From NCBI GenBank assembly GCA_001304875.1, contig BBZO01000012.1, positions 1-64,000 on the forward strand: a DNA stretch of 64,000 nucleotides, written 5' to 3'. The notes under the pieces were generated by a model. It saw only the letters and a program-made list of their open reading frames with translations, was not told where the DNA came from and searched no databases. Every line of letters begins with the position of its first letter. Position 1 is the stretch's first letter. This document shows positions 49,320 to 59,115 of the stretch, piece by piece. The DNA comes from Clostridia bacterium UC5.1-2E3. Its GTDB lineage: Bacteria > Bacillota > Clostridia > Lachnospirales > Lachnospiraceae. Position numbers and translations under genes: made by a program.

Positions 49320-50621
49320 ATGGGACATCTGACCACAAAAGACGCATACAAAAGCCTGGAGGAGCGCATCAACTGGTTTACGCAGGGCGCGCCGCCAACG
49401 GAGACGCTCTATAAAATTTTGCAGGTCCTCTACACGGAGAAGGAGGCCAAATGGGTGGCCCTCCTGCCGGTGCGCCCCTTCACGCTGAAGCGGGCGGCGC
49501 GGGTGTGGAACACCTCGGAGGCGAAGGCGGAAAAGCTTCTGGATCACCTGTGCGACAAGGCGCTGCTGGTGGATTCCTGTTACCACGGCGAGCGCCAGTT
49601 CGTGATGCCGCCGCCCATGGCGGGCTTCATCGAGTTTGCGCTGATGCGCACCCGCGGCGACATCGACCAGAAATATCTGGCGGAGCTCTACTATCAGTAC
49701 ATGAATGTGGAGGAGGATTTTGTGAAGGATCTGTTCTTCGCCACGGAGACAAAGCTGGGCCGCGTCTATGTGCAGGAGCCGGTGCTGACCAGCGAGAAGA
49801 TGAATCACATTCTGGACTATGAGCGCGCCAGCCACATTGTGGAGGAGGCCGAGTACATCGGCCTGGGGCTCTGCTACTGCCGCCACAAGGCGTTTCACGC
49901 CGGGCATCCCTGTGAGATTGACGCCCCCTGGGAGGTCTGTCTGACCTTCGACAACGTGGCCCGCTCGCTGGCAGAGCACAAAGGCTACGCCCGGCTGATC
50001 TCTAAGGAAGAGGCCATGGACGTGCTGCAGCTCTCCTACGAGAGCAATCTGGTGCAGATCGGGGAAAATGTGCGCGAACACCCGGCGTTTATCTGCAACT
50101 GCTGCGGCTGCTGCTGTGAGGCGCTGCAGGCGGCCAGGAGATTTGCTCCCATGCAGCCGGTGGCCACCACCAACTATATTCCGAAGGTCAGCCGGGAGGC
50201 GTGTGTCGGCTGCGGTAAATGCGCCAAAGTCTGCCCCATCTTTGCGGTCACCGTAAAGGAGAGCGCGTCCGGCGGGCGGATTGCCCGCTTTGCGGAGGTG
50301 GACGAGGAAATCTGCCTGGGCTGCGGCGTCTGTGCGAGAAACTGTCCGACGAAGGCCATCCGGCTGGAGCGGCGTCCCGTCCAGATCATTACGCCGGTCA
50401 ACAGCACCCACCGCTTCGTCCTGCAGGCCATCGAGAAGGGGACGCTGCAGAACTTGGTCTTTGACAACCAGGCCTTTGCCAGTCACCGGGCCATGGCGGC
50501 GCTGTTTTCCACGATTCTCAGACTGCCGCCCTTAAAACAGGCCATGGCCAGCAGGCAGTTTAAGTCGGTGTATCTGGACAGGCTTCTCTCGATGCAGAAA
50601 AAATATCCTCAGAGAAAGTAA
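49320..50621 (+). CDS. 4Fe-4S dicluster protein with N-terminal helical domain
   Basis: 433 residues, intact. An N-terminal region of about 100 residues with a winged-helix-like stretch (FTLKRAARVWNTSEAKAEKLLDHLCDKALLVD), a central domain with GLGLCYCRHKAFHAGHPCEI and ICNCCGCCCEAL, then two classical clusters (CVGCGKCAKVCPIF; CLGCGVCARNCPTKAI). Probably an electron-transfer or redox-sensing protein of unassigned pathway; the Cys-rich centre may hold an additional cluster. Followed by a terminator-less gap and the dusB operon. Confidence 0.83.
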   Translation: MGHLTTKDAYKSLEERINWFTQGAPPTETLYKILQVLYTEKEAKWVALLPVRPFTLKRAARVWNTSEAKAEKLLDHLCDKALLVDSCYHGERQFVMPPPMAGFIEFALMRTRGDIDQKYLAELYYQYMNVEEDFVKDLFFATETKLGRVYVQEPVLTSEKMNHILDYERASHIVEEAEYIGLGLCYCRHKAFHAGHPCEIDAPWEVCLTFDNVARSLAEHKGYARLISKEEAMDVLQLSYESNLVQIGENVREHPAFICNCCGCCCEALQAARRFAPMQPVATTNYIPKVSREACVGCGKCAKVCPIFAVTVKESASGGRIARFAEVDEEICLGCGVCARNCPTKAIRLERRPVQIITPVNSTHRFVLQAIEKGTLQNLVFDNQAFASHRAMAALFSTILRLPPLKQAMASRQFKSVYLDRLLSMQKKYPQRK

Positions 50622-50685
50622 GCGTTTCTTGTATTTTTTTCGTCTGTGTGGTAGGATAAGCGAATGAAACGGAGGATGAGAATGC

Positions 50686-51021
50686 ATGGAACACGGCGTA
50701 GTGCTCTGCGGAGCCAATTCTTACGAGCAGAAATATTATTTTAACGAGGAAGACTTCGGGAGCCTTCCGGAGAGCATCAAGAAGGAGCTTCACATCATGT
50801 GCGTGCTCTACACGGAGGATGTGGGCGGAGTGCTCACCATGGAATTTGACGGGGAGGGAAACCTGCAGTTTACGGTGGAGGCCGATGAGTCGGACTATCT
50901 CTTTGACGAGATTGGCAGCGCCTTAAAGATCAAGCAGTACCAGCTGGAAAAGAGAGAGCTGCTGGAGTCCCTGGAGCTTTACTACCGCGTATTCTGTCTG
51001 GGCGAGGAGCTTTCGCAATGA
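50686..51021 (+). CDS. Small uncharacterised acidic protein preceding dusB
   Basis: 111 residues: [32 protein letters not shown]-terminal helices, N-terminal beta segments ([19 protein letters not shown]). The stop overlaps the dusB start (ATGA), indicating translational coupling; the same gene order occurs in relatives. Function unknown. Confidence 0.75.
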   Translation: MEHGVVLCGANSYEQKYYFNEEDFGSLPESIKKELHIMCVLYTEDVGGVLTMEFDGEGNLQFTVEADESDYLFDEIGSALKIKQYQLEKRELLESLELYYRVFCLGEELSQ

Positions 51022-51978
51022 GACTGACCATAGGAAATGTGACGCTTGAAAACAACGTATTCCTGGCACCCATGGCCGGCGTGACGGATCTGCCGTTCCG
51101 GCTTCTGTGCAAGGAGCAGGGGTGCGGGATGATGTGCACGGAGATGGTCAGCGCCAAGGCCATTTTGTATAACAATAAGAATACGGATAAGCTCCTGGAG
51201 GTGGATCCTAGGGAGAGGCCGGTGGCCGTCCAGCTCTTCGGCTCAGACCCGGAGATTTTAAGCCGCATGGCGGCCCGCATCGAGGACGGCCCCTATGACT
51301 TTATCGATATAAACATGGGCTGCCCGGTGCCGAAGGTGGTGAACAACGGCGAGGGCTCCGCGCTGATGAGGAACCCGAAGCAGGTGGAGGCCATTCTGAC
51401 AGCCATGGTGAAGGCCCTCAAAAAGCCGGTGACCGTGAAATTCAGAAAGGGCTTCAACGACCGGGAGGTGAACGCCGTGGAGATCGCGAAGATTGCCGAG
51501 AGCTGCGGCGTGGCCGCGGTGGCTGTCCACGGGCGCACCAGAGAGCAGTATTATTCCGGGACGGCCGACTGGGATATTATCCGCCAGGTGAAGGAGGCCG
51601 TGTCCATCCCGGTCATCGGAAACGGAGACATTTTTACGCCGGAGGACGGAAAGAGGATGCTTGAGGAGACGGGCTGCGACGGGCTGATGGTGGCCCGGGG
51701 CGCAAGGGAAATCCCTGGATTTTCAAGCGCCTCACCCACTATCTGGACACGGGGGAGCTTCTGCCGCCGCCGACGAAAGAGGAAAAAAGGAGATGATTCT
51801 CCGCCACGCCAGGATGCAGGTGGAGTTAAAGGGGGAGTATCAGGGGATCCGCGAGATGCGGAAGCACGTGGCCTGGTACACCGCAGGCTGCCCCGGCTCC
51901 TCGGCCCTCAGAAACGATGTGAATCTGGTGGAGACTCTGGCGGAGCTGGAGGAGCTGATTGAGGAGAGGATGACATAA
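51018..51978 (+). CDS. dusB: tRNA-dihydrouridine synthase
   Basis: About 320 residues. FMN barrel with [13 protein letters not shown], catalytic Cys in [49 protein letters not shown] and [16 protein letters not shown] (restored). Breaks at about 51707 and 51788 (an A lost from an A run, [12 protein letters not shown]). Reduces uridines of tRNA. The ATG overlaps the preceding gene by four bases. Confidence 0.92.
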
Positions 51979-52030
51979 AAGACAGTGTTCGCAGGGCACT
52001 TCGGAGGGCACTGCAAACCCCGCAGAATCC

Positions 52031-52059
52031 TTGACAATTCGGGGGTGATCGTATATAAT
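52031..52059 (+). promoter_or_regulatory. Promoter of greA-lysS
   Basis: TTGACA, 17-base spacer, TATAAT; 65 bases before the greA start. Confidence 0.85.
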
Positions 52060-52124
52060 ATTACGATGCAATACGGAGGTATCCTCCGCGCGATTATGAT
52101 ATTCGAGGAAGGAATTAAGTAGTT

Positions 52125-52607
52125 ATGGCAGAGAAGAAGAATATTTTGACATACGCCGGTTTAAAGCAGTACGAGGACGAATTGCAGAATCTTAAGGTAT
52201 TTAAGAGAAAGGAAGTTGCCCAGAAGATCAAAGAGGCCAGAGAGCAGGGCGATTTATCCGAGAATGCAGAGTACGATGCTGCGAAAGACGAGCAGAGAGA
52301 TATCGAGGCCAGAATCGAGGAGCTGGAGAAGCTTCTTAAGAATGCAGAAGTCGTTGTGGAGGATGAGATTGATTTGGAGAAGATCAATGTCGGATGTCAG
52401 GTCAAGGTCTACGACATCGACTTCGACGAGGAGATGGAGTTCAAGATCGTAGGCTCCACCGAGGCCAACAGCCTTCAGAACAAGATTTCCAACGAGTCCC
52501 CGGTGGGCAAGGCACTGATCGGCCGCAGAGTGGGCGACGTGGTGGACGTGGAGACCCAGGTCGGCGTGATCCAGTACAAGGTTCTGGAGATTCAGAGAGT
52601 ATCATAA
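52125..52607 (+). CDS. greA: Transcription elongation factor GreA
   Basis: 160 residues, intact. N-terminal coiled coil with the acidic tip (AREQGDLSENAEYDAAKDEQ) and C-terminal FKBP-like domain (NKISNESPVGKALIGRRVGD). Stimulates transcript cleavage by backtracked RNA polymerase. Usual partner of lysS downstream, 24 bases away. Confidence 0.96.
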   Translation: MAEKKNILTYAGLKQYEDELQNLKVFKRKEVAQKIKEAREQGDLSENAEYDAAKDEQRDIEARIEELEKLLKNAEVVVEDEIDLEKINVGCQVKVYDIDFDEEMEFKIVGSTEANSLQNKISNESPVGKALIGRRVGDVVDVETQVGVIQYKVLEIQRVS

Positions 52608-52631
52608 AATCATAGACAAAGGAGCATAGAT

Positions 52632-54602
52632 ATGGCACAGCAGCAGAATGGCCAGGAGCAGGATTTAAACCATTTGCTCAAGGTACGCCGTGAGAAGTTA
52701 AAAGAGCTTCAGGACAGCGGCAGAGATCCGTTTAAGATCACAAAATACGATGTGACCGCGCACACGGCGGACATCAAGGACAACTACGAGGAGTGGGAGG
52801 GCAGGGAGGTCACCATCGCCGGACGTCTCATGTCCAAGCGCGTCATGGGCAAGGCTTCCTTCTGCAACATCCAGGACTTAAAGGGCAACATCCAGGCTTA
52901 CGTGGCGAGAGACAGCGTGGGCGAGGAGGAGTACAAGGATTTCAAGAAGCTGGATATCGGTGATCTTGTGGGAGTCGAGGGAACCGCATTCACCACCAAG
53001 ACCGGCGAGAAGTCCATCCATGCGACGAAGGTGGTTCTGCTGGCCAAGAGCCTTCAGATTCTTCCAGAGAAGTTCCATGGCCTTACCAACACGGATATCC
53101 GTTACCGTCAGCGCTATGTGGATCTGATCATGAATCCCGAAGTTCGGGACACCTTTATCAAGCGTTCCCAGATTCTTAAGGAGATCCGCAATTTCCTGGA
53201 CGGCCGCGGCTTCATGGAGGTGGAGACCCCCATGCTGGTGGCCAACGCCGGCGGCGCGGCGGCCCGGCCCTTTGAGACCCATTACAATGCGCTGGATGAG
53301 GATGTAAAGCTGCGCATTTCCCTGGAGCTCTACTTAAAGAGACTGATCGTCGGCGGTCTGGAGCGGGTCTATGAGATCGGCCGCGTGTTCCGCAACGAGG
53401 GCGTGGATACCCGCCACAACCCGGAGTTTACCCTGATGGAGCTCTACCAGGCTTACACGGACTACGAGGGCATGATGGAGCTGACGGAGAGCATGTTCCG
53501 CTATCTGGCGGAGAAGGTCTGCGGCAGTGCGGTCATCAGTTACAACGGCACCGTCATTGATATGGAAAAGCCCTTCCGCCGCATGACGATGATCGACGCT
53601 ATCAAGGAATACGCGGGTGTTGATTTCAGCACAGTAACTTCTGACGAGGAGGCCAAAGCCCTGGCGGATCAGCACCATGTGGAGTATGAGGCCCGCCACA
53701 AGAGAGGCGATATCATCAACCTCTTCTTCGAGGAGTTCTGTGAGGAGCATATGATCCAGCCTACCTTTGTCATGGATCATCCCATCGAGATCTCGCCGTT
53801 AACCAAGAAAAAGCCGGATCAGCCGGAGCTGGTGGAGCGCTTTGAGCTCTTTATCTACGGCCGTGAGATGTGCAACGCTTACTCGGAGTTAAACGATCCC
53901 ATCGATCAGCGGGAGCGCTTTGCCGCCCAGGAAGAGGCCTTCGCCGCCGGCGACGAGGAGGCCAATCATACGGATGAGGACTTCTTAAATGCGTTGGAGA
54001 TCGGTATGCCTCCCACTGGCGGCATCGGCTACGGCATCGACCGGCTGGTTATGCTGCTGACAGATTCCCAGGCAATCCGGGATGTGCTGCTGTTCCCCAC
54101 CATGAAGTCACTGGACGCTAAGAAGGGCGAAAAGAAGGCTGATAACAGAGAGCAGGCTGCTCAGACTGAGACAGGAACACCGGCTGCAGAGGTGGAGAGC
54201 GGTGCACCGCTTATGACCGTGCTTCCGGATCTTTCCAAGGTAAAGATTGAGCCGCTATTTGAGGAAATGGTGGATTTTGAGACCTTCGCGAAGTCTGATT
54301 TCCGTGTGGTAAAGGTCGAAGCCTGCGAGGCAGTACCGAAGTCCAAAAAGCTTTTGAAATTTACACTGAACGATGGCAGTGACCGGAAACGCACGATTTT
54401 AAGCGGGATTCACGAGTATTACGAGCCGGAAGAGCTTGTCGGAAAGACCTGCGTGGCAATCACAAACCTGCCGCCCAGGAAGATGATGGGTATCGATTCC
54501 GAGGGAATGCTGATCTCTGCGGTTTATGAGAACGATGGCAGAGAAGGGCTGAACCTTTTGATGCTGGACAGTGGGATTCCGGCGGGAGCGAAGCTTTACT
54601 AA
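52632..54602 (+). CDS. lysS: Lysyl-tRNA synthetase fused to a C-terminal tRNA-binding (Trbp111/EMAP-type) domain
   Basis: 656 residues, intact, about 150 longer than usual. N-terminal OB fold (about 55-150, [23 protein letters not shown]), class II catalytic core with motif 2 ([22 protein letters not shown] region) and motif 3 ([14 protein letters not shown]). After [11 protein letters not shown] comes an Ala/Glu/Thr-rich linker (about 498-545), then a complete OB-type tRNA-binding domain ([48 protein letters not shown]), as otherwise found at the end of MetRS or as free CsaA/Trbp111. It could raise tRNA affinity. In an operon with greA. Confidence 0.95.
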   Translation: MAQQQNGQEQDLNHLLKVRREKLKELQDSGRDPFKITKYDVTAHTADIKDNYEEWEGREVTIAGRLMSKRVMGKASFCNIQDLKGNIQAYVARDSVGEEEYKDFKKLDIGDLVGVEGTAFTTKTGEKSIHATKVVLLAKSLQILPEKFHGLTNTDIRYRQRYVDLIMNPEVRDTFIKRSQILKEIRNFLDGRGFMEVETPMLVANAGGAAARPFETHYNALDEDVKLRISLELYLKRLIVGGLERVYEIGRVFRNEGVDTRHNPEFTLMELYQAYTDYEGMMELTESMFRYLAEKVCGSAVISYNGTVIDMEKPFRRMTMIDAIKEYAGVDFSTVTSDEEAKALADQHHVEYEARHKRGDIINLFFEEFCEEHMIQPTFVMDHPIEISPLTKKKPDQPELVERFELFIYGREMCNAYSELNDPIDQRERFAAQEEAFAAGDEEANHTDEDFLNALEIGMPPTGGIGYGIDRLVMLLTDSQAIRDVLLFPTMKSLDAKKGEKKADNREQAAQTETGTPAAEVESGAPLMTVLPDLSKVKIEPLFEEMVDFETFAKSDFRVVKVEACEAVPKSKKLLKFTLNDGSDRKRTILSGIHEYYEPEELVGKTCVAITNLPPRKMMGIDSEGMLISAVYENDGREGLNLLMLDSGIPAGAKLY

Positions 54603-54608
54603 AATTTT

Positions 54609-54643
54609 AAACCGCCAGGGTTGTGAGGGCCCTGGCGGTTTTT
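54609..54643 (+). terminator. Terminator of greA-lysS
   Basis: AACCGCCAGGG and CCCTGGCGGTT with a nine-base loop and T tail. Confidence 0.9.
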
Positions 54644-54696
54644 ATGTTTGTGGATATCATGTTTTTCGTGCTTCTTTTGTTTGCAAGGTATGGAAA

Positions 54697-55981
54697 TTAG
54701 AAAATTAAATTTCCACTGGCATCAAAACTTAACTGCCGCGTATCTGAGGTCCACCTCAATTCTGAGCACTTCTCTGCGCATGTGCGGTAATTTTCAGAAA
54801 CCCACAGTTCTCCCAGATGCAGTGTATCCTGGATATATACGATTTTTACATCGTCAATGTGTTTTCTGGGGGCGCATGACAGGGCTGTGCGGATTGCAGC
54901 TTCGTCGTCGGGCAAAACGATGGGAAGTTTTGCCGCCGTCAGCGCACCGGATGTCAAAACGTTTGTGTAAGTGCTCTCGAGATCGACAGTGTCCAGCAGG
55001 TGACGTGGGATGATGTCGGCGCCACCTATGCCTGTGGCATTTCCGTGGGAAGCCTCCGTAAGGTTTAGGGCGACAATGGTCAGAATTGGTGTGGGGGCTG
55101 TCATGGGAAGCGGGGTGATGGAGCGACCCGTGATATTGGGATCCATGCCGCCGCCGGATATTTCCTTGCCCAGTTGTCTGACGATAAGAACATCGATCTC
55201 GTCCAGAAGAAACCTCGGCATTTTCTGACGAGCCGCTTCCAGCAGACAGTGTTCTTGGTCTATAAAATGATCGATTGGAACATACTCGATGAGAGCCGTC
55301 TGATCATAGGCATTCTCAATGATCCCCAATCCGCACAGGACGGGGAGACGGTCAAGAAATATTCTGGCGCCTTTGGGAAGAAGTGAGGCCATGTTCTGGT
55401 ATCCCTGGCGGTGAAACATGGTTGCTCCCAGGTGTTTTCCCAGTCCAACTACCATCATTTTGCTGAGGCCGCTTTCCACATAACCACGGATGCTGGTATG
55501 CGGTTTTATACGTCCGCAGACGATAATTCCGTCACATTGCAAGGCGGTTTTAGAGCAAAATACAGGCCAGTCTTTTATCTGCCCAATTTGTTCTGTATCC
55601 ATGGAGGAAACGATTTTGGCCCCGATGGCTGTTTCTGTAATTCCCAGACTCTCAAGAAGTTTTGCCTGGCCCTCGGCTGTGGCGTTCCCGTGGCTGCCCA
55701 TGGCCGGGATAATGATGGGGGTTGCCCTGCATCTTTCAGAATACAAACCGCAGTCTTGAGAATATGTTCAAGATTTTGTATTTTTCTGCTTCCCGCGGTG
55801 ATTCCGATGGTTTTTCCTGACAGGTTTTCGGTTTTTAAAAAGAGAGTGCGTCGCGGGTCGAAGCCTCTATTTCAGGTGCACTCAGATGAGAATGGTCAAA
55901 CTCTTGCAGTACCCGATGGAGAGGGGGCAGGGGGAAGGATAAATCCCCCTGCAGATGAATGGAAACCTTTTCAAAGTACAT
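54697..55981 (-). CDS. LarA-like (lactate racemase domain, DUF2088) protein
   Basis: About 428 residues across breaks at about 55848 (T5 for T6) and 55727 (one G lost). Family features: TIGITAGSRKI, IIIPAMGSHGNATAEGQ, DGIIVCGRIKPHTSIRG, VESGLSKMMVVGLGKHLGA (Lys and His positions used for the nickel-pincer cofactor in LarA relatives), FLLDEIDVLIVRQLGKEISG. ATG 55981 with AAGGAG upstream. Characterised relatives racemise or epimerise 2-hydroxyacids; whether the pincer-binding residues are all present cannot be proven by eye. Last gene of the hydantoinase operon. Confidence 0.75.
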
Positions 55982-55992
55982 GGCTTCTCCTT

Positions 55993-57363
55993 CTAATTAT
56001 CATAGTGTTTTTCCTGTGTCTCCCAGGCAGGGCGTTTCTGCCAGAATATGAGCCGGCCGATAATGAGAAACACAATTAACAGAGCTACGGCGATGCCGAG
56101 CTGGAGGCCAAAGCTCCAGGTAAATGATACGACTGGCCCCAATGTAAAATAGGGGATCATCCATAGATATCCGATGGTGCTGGAGGCGGCAATGGCATCA
56201 GCGGCGGTGGATTCGCCCTGCGGATCTACAATTCTGACGAGCATGAGTCCAGTAGCTAAAACGCCGCAGCCTTGTCCAAAAGCGCCAACCGTTCTTTCAA
56301 ATGCATCACGCTTAAAAAGCTTTGCTCCAAAGTAAGGGTATGCAATCCAGTTGGCAAGGAGTGTACATAGGATTGTAACAGCCAGTGGAACAAAATATGT
56401 TGCCACTGTTTCGAGGTTCAAAGTTGCCAGTGCAGAGGTGACCAGGAAATCCATGGTGAAGCCGGAAATTCTTTGCATGGATGGGCGGTCGATATAACGG
56501 TCAAACCCAGTTTTTCTGCAGAGGGTTCCCACGATCATGCTGAGAATCAGACAGCATGCAAACCAGGGAATGTTGGATAAAATGGGGTGGATGGCGATTA
56601 AAAGGTTTCTGACCATATATCCGAGCGTACAGATCAGTCCGCACCAGCAGAGTGCAAAACCGAACGGGTCGATAACATCGTTGAAAGTGACGCCTGAGCC
56701 AATGGAGGTGCGTTTTTCCGGCTCCACATATCCGATTTTAACCTCTCTGGGAATCTGGGAGGGTTGACGTACATACAGGGTCTTTCCTTTTCTGGCGGCA
56801 ATATTGATCATAATGACTCCGAAGACGACGCCGCATACAAGGCCGGCGGTGGCCATAGTATTTGCAACATCCAGTCCAGCTTCCCAGCCATTTTCCTGAA
56901 ACAGAGTACCAGCTGAGAGCGCTGTTCCATGTCCGCCGTAGAATCCGAACACGGGCGTCAGGCCGAAGCCCAGCGGAAAGTCGTAACCGAAAAATGTAAT
57001 AAAGATGTAAGCGCATATAAGCCCTACCACAACCTGGAGCTGATGTCCGATACCAGCGTGCACGGAGGTAGAGAGCGCTGCTTCACCAAAATCCTTCTGT
57101 TTTGCACCCAGAAACGAAACAGAAAATACGACTGCAGTCAGTACGCCTGCCCAGGAGCCGATGGTGGAAGTGACTGGAAGACATATTGGGCTCACTTTTC
57201 CCAGAATCTGCGGCCCGAGAAGGAGGCCGAGAAAACCTGCAATCAGGGAGGCAGGAAGGTAGAGATCCTGAAACAGCTTTACATGCTTTCGGATAAAGAA
57301 AGCGACTAACATAAGAAAACTAAGAGTTCCAAAATCGTATACAACAGTTTGAATCGCGCTCAT
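55993..57363 (-). CDS. Sodium:glutamate symporter (GltS) family protein
   Basis: 456 residues, intact, about eleven hydrophobic segments. Family motifs LPASLIAGFLGLLLGP, VFGFYGGHGTALSAGTLF, ATAGLVCGVVFGVIMIN and in the second half VGAFGQGCGVLATGLMLVRIVDP. GltS imports glutamate in E. coli; here placement between hydantoinase and LarA-like genes suggests the imported substrate or product is another acidic compound. 15 bases downstream of HyuB. Confidence 0.85.
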   Translation of the reverse strand: MSAIQTVVYDFGTLSFLMLVAFFIRKHVKLFQDLYLPASLIAGFLGLLLGPQILGKVSPICLPVTSTIGSWAGVLTAVVFSVSFLGAKQKDFGEAALSTSVHAGIGHQLQVVVGLICAYIFITFFGYDFPLGFGLTPVFGFYGGHGTALSAGTLFQENGWEAGLDVANTMATAGLVCGVVFGVIMINIAARKGKTLYVRQPSQIPREVKIGYVEPEKRTSIGSGVTFNDVIDPFGFALCWCGLICTLGYMVRNLLIAIHPILSNIPWFACCLILSMIVGTLCRKTGFDRYIDRPSMQRISGFTMDFLVTSALATLNLETVATYFVPLAVTILCTLLANWIAYPYFGAKLFKRDAFERTVGAFGQGCGVLATGLMLVRIVDPQGESTAADAIAASSTIGYLWMIPYFTLGPVVSFTWSFGLQLGIAVALLIVFLIIGRLIFWQKRPAWETQEKHYDN

Positions 57364-57378
57364 AAATCTTACCTCCTT

Positions 57379-59092
57379 TTAATTCATTTCATATAGGTGT
57401 ATCTGATGGATTTCTTCGTCCGTCAGACCGTAATCTTTTTTTGCACACTGGGGTGTGATAAATCCCTGTTCCAGATCCCGGATAATAAGGTTCCGGTCCC
57501 TTTTGGAGGGATCTCCGTAGCCGCCGGCTCCCGGTGTGCGGCAGCTTAGAACGCCTCCGGCGGAAAGAAGCATGTTTGACTTTTTAGAATCGATAACAGC
57601 GGCATCCGCTGTGTCGGGATTTACAACCACTTGTCCTATGAAACCCGTCCTTTCCCCCGAAAAGCCCCCAGGGAGCCAGCTTTTGCCGGTCGGCTTTCAC
57701 GGAAAATGTGCAGTCATGTCCAATGATACGGATATCCTTTCGGATTCCCAGTCCGCCTCTGTACTGTCCTGCACCGCCGGAATCAGGAATCAGGCTGCAT
57801 TGCTCGACCCTTAGAGGATATTCTGTCTCCAGGCTTTCAATGGGAAGGTTGGAGGTGTTGGTCATATGCACCTGCACTGCATCCAGCCCATCCTTGTTGA
57901 AACGGGCGCCGCTTCCTCCGGCCAGAGTTTCAACGTATACGTAGAATTTATGAGTATCAGGATCGGTTCCGCCGAAATAAATTCCTGTGATGGCATCGTG
58001 GCTTCCGGCAATGATCTGATGGGGAACCAACTGGGCCATGGCACCGAAAATCACACTGACAACACGTTGGGCTGTATCAGTGCGTCCAGCCACAGCCGCT
58101 GTGTCGTTGCAGCACACCAGCGTGCCGGGAGTGGTGCGGATGTGAATGGGACGGTAGTAGCCGCCGTTGGAGGGCAGCGTGGGATCAATGATACATTTTA
58201 AACTGTAGTATACACATGCCCGCAGCGCAGTCTCGGTCAGATTGAGAGCTCCCTTTACCTGCGGTACATTGTCGGTGAAATCCAGGAAAATTTCATCCTC
58301 CTTTATGGTGATAGTGATGCGAATGGGAACAGGGCCGCTGCCTTTTCCGTCTGAGTCCAGATAGTCGGTAAAGGACATTGTCTGATTAGGGAGGGCTGCG
58401 ATTGCCAGCCGCATTTTACGCTCAGAATAATTTAGGAGCTCTGCCATGGCGGCGAGAATCATTTCCCGGCCAAATTTTTTGCAGGCTTCCTGGACACGCT
58501 GCGTTCCTTTTCGGTTGCACGCAAACTGGGCATGAAGATCTCCTCGCCGGATATCATTAACACGGCAGTTTAAAAGAATTAACCGTAAAATATCTTCCTG
58601 GAGAACACCCTGGGAGAAAATTTTCACCGGAGGAATCCGTATTCCTTCCTCGTAGATGGAGGAAGAATCGGCGGCATTGGAGCCAGGGACGCGTCCGCCC
58701 ACATCGTTGTGGTGTGCGATGTTTACAACATAAGCAATCAGTTCATTTTCAAAAAAGACTGGCTGGGCGATCGTGATATCCGGAAGATGCGTTCCGCCTC
58801 CGTTATATGGATCGTTTGCAATGAACATATCTCCGTCATGGATTTCCTCATTGCTGTAGTTGCTTTTAATCTGGTTTACAATTTCCAGCATGGAACCGAG
58901 ATGCATAGGGATATGCTCCGCCTGGGCAATGGTATGGCCGTCTATGTCAAAGACACCGCAGGAACAGTCTTTGCGTTCCTTGATATTTGTGGAGTAAGCA
59001 GATTTTGTCAGAACGGCGCCCATTTCCTCGGCGATGGACATGAATGTATTGCTGATCACCTCCAGCAGAATGCCGTCAATGTATGTACTCAT
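57379..59092 (-). CDS. N-methylhydantoinase/5-oxoprolinase subunit B (HyuB family)
   Basis: About 571 residues across one break at about 57645 (GGKDGFIGQVVVNPDT). Features: EMGAVLTKSAYSTNIKERKDCSCGVFD, DMFIANDPYNGGGTHLPDI, VVNIAHHNDVGGRVPGSNAADS, GGAGQYRGGLG. Works with the HyuA-type subunit in ATP-dependent opening of a cyclic amide or related carboxylation chemistry. 23 bases after HyuA. Confidence 0.9.
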
Positions 59093-59115
59093 AAATACTT
59101 ACCTCTCTTTCTGTA

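Noticed and set aside
48933..50486. 517-codon minus-strand frame spanning the Fe-S gene
   Set aside because: Only its last 95 codons (from 49220) are a real gene with signal peptide and ribosome site; the rest is the complement of the intact Fe-S protein gene.
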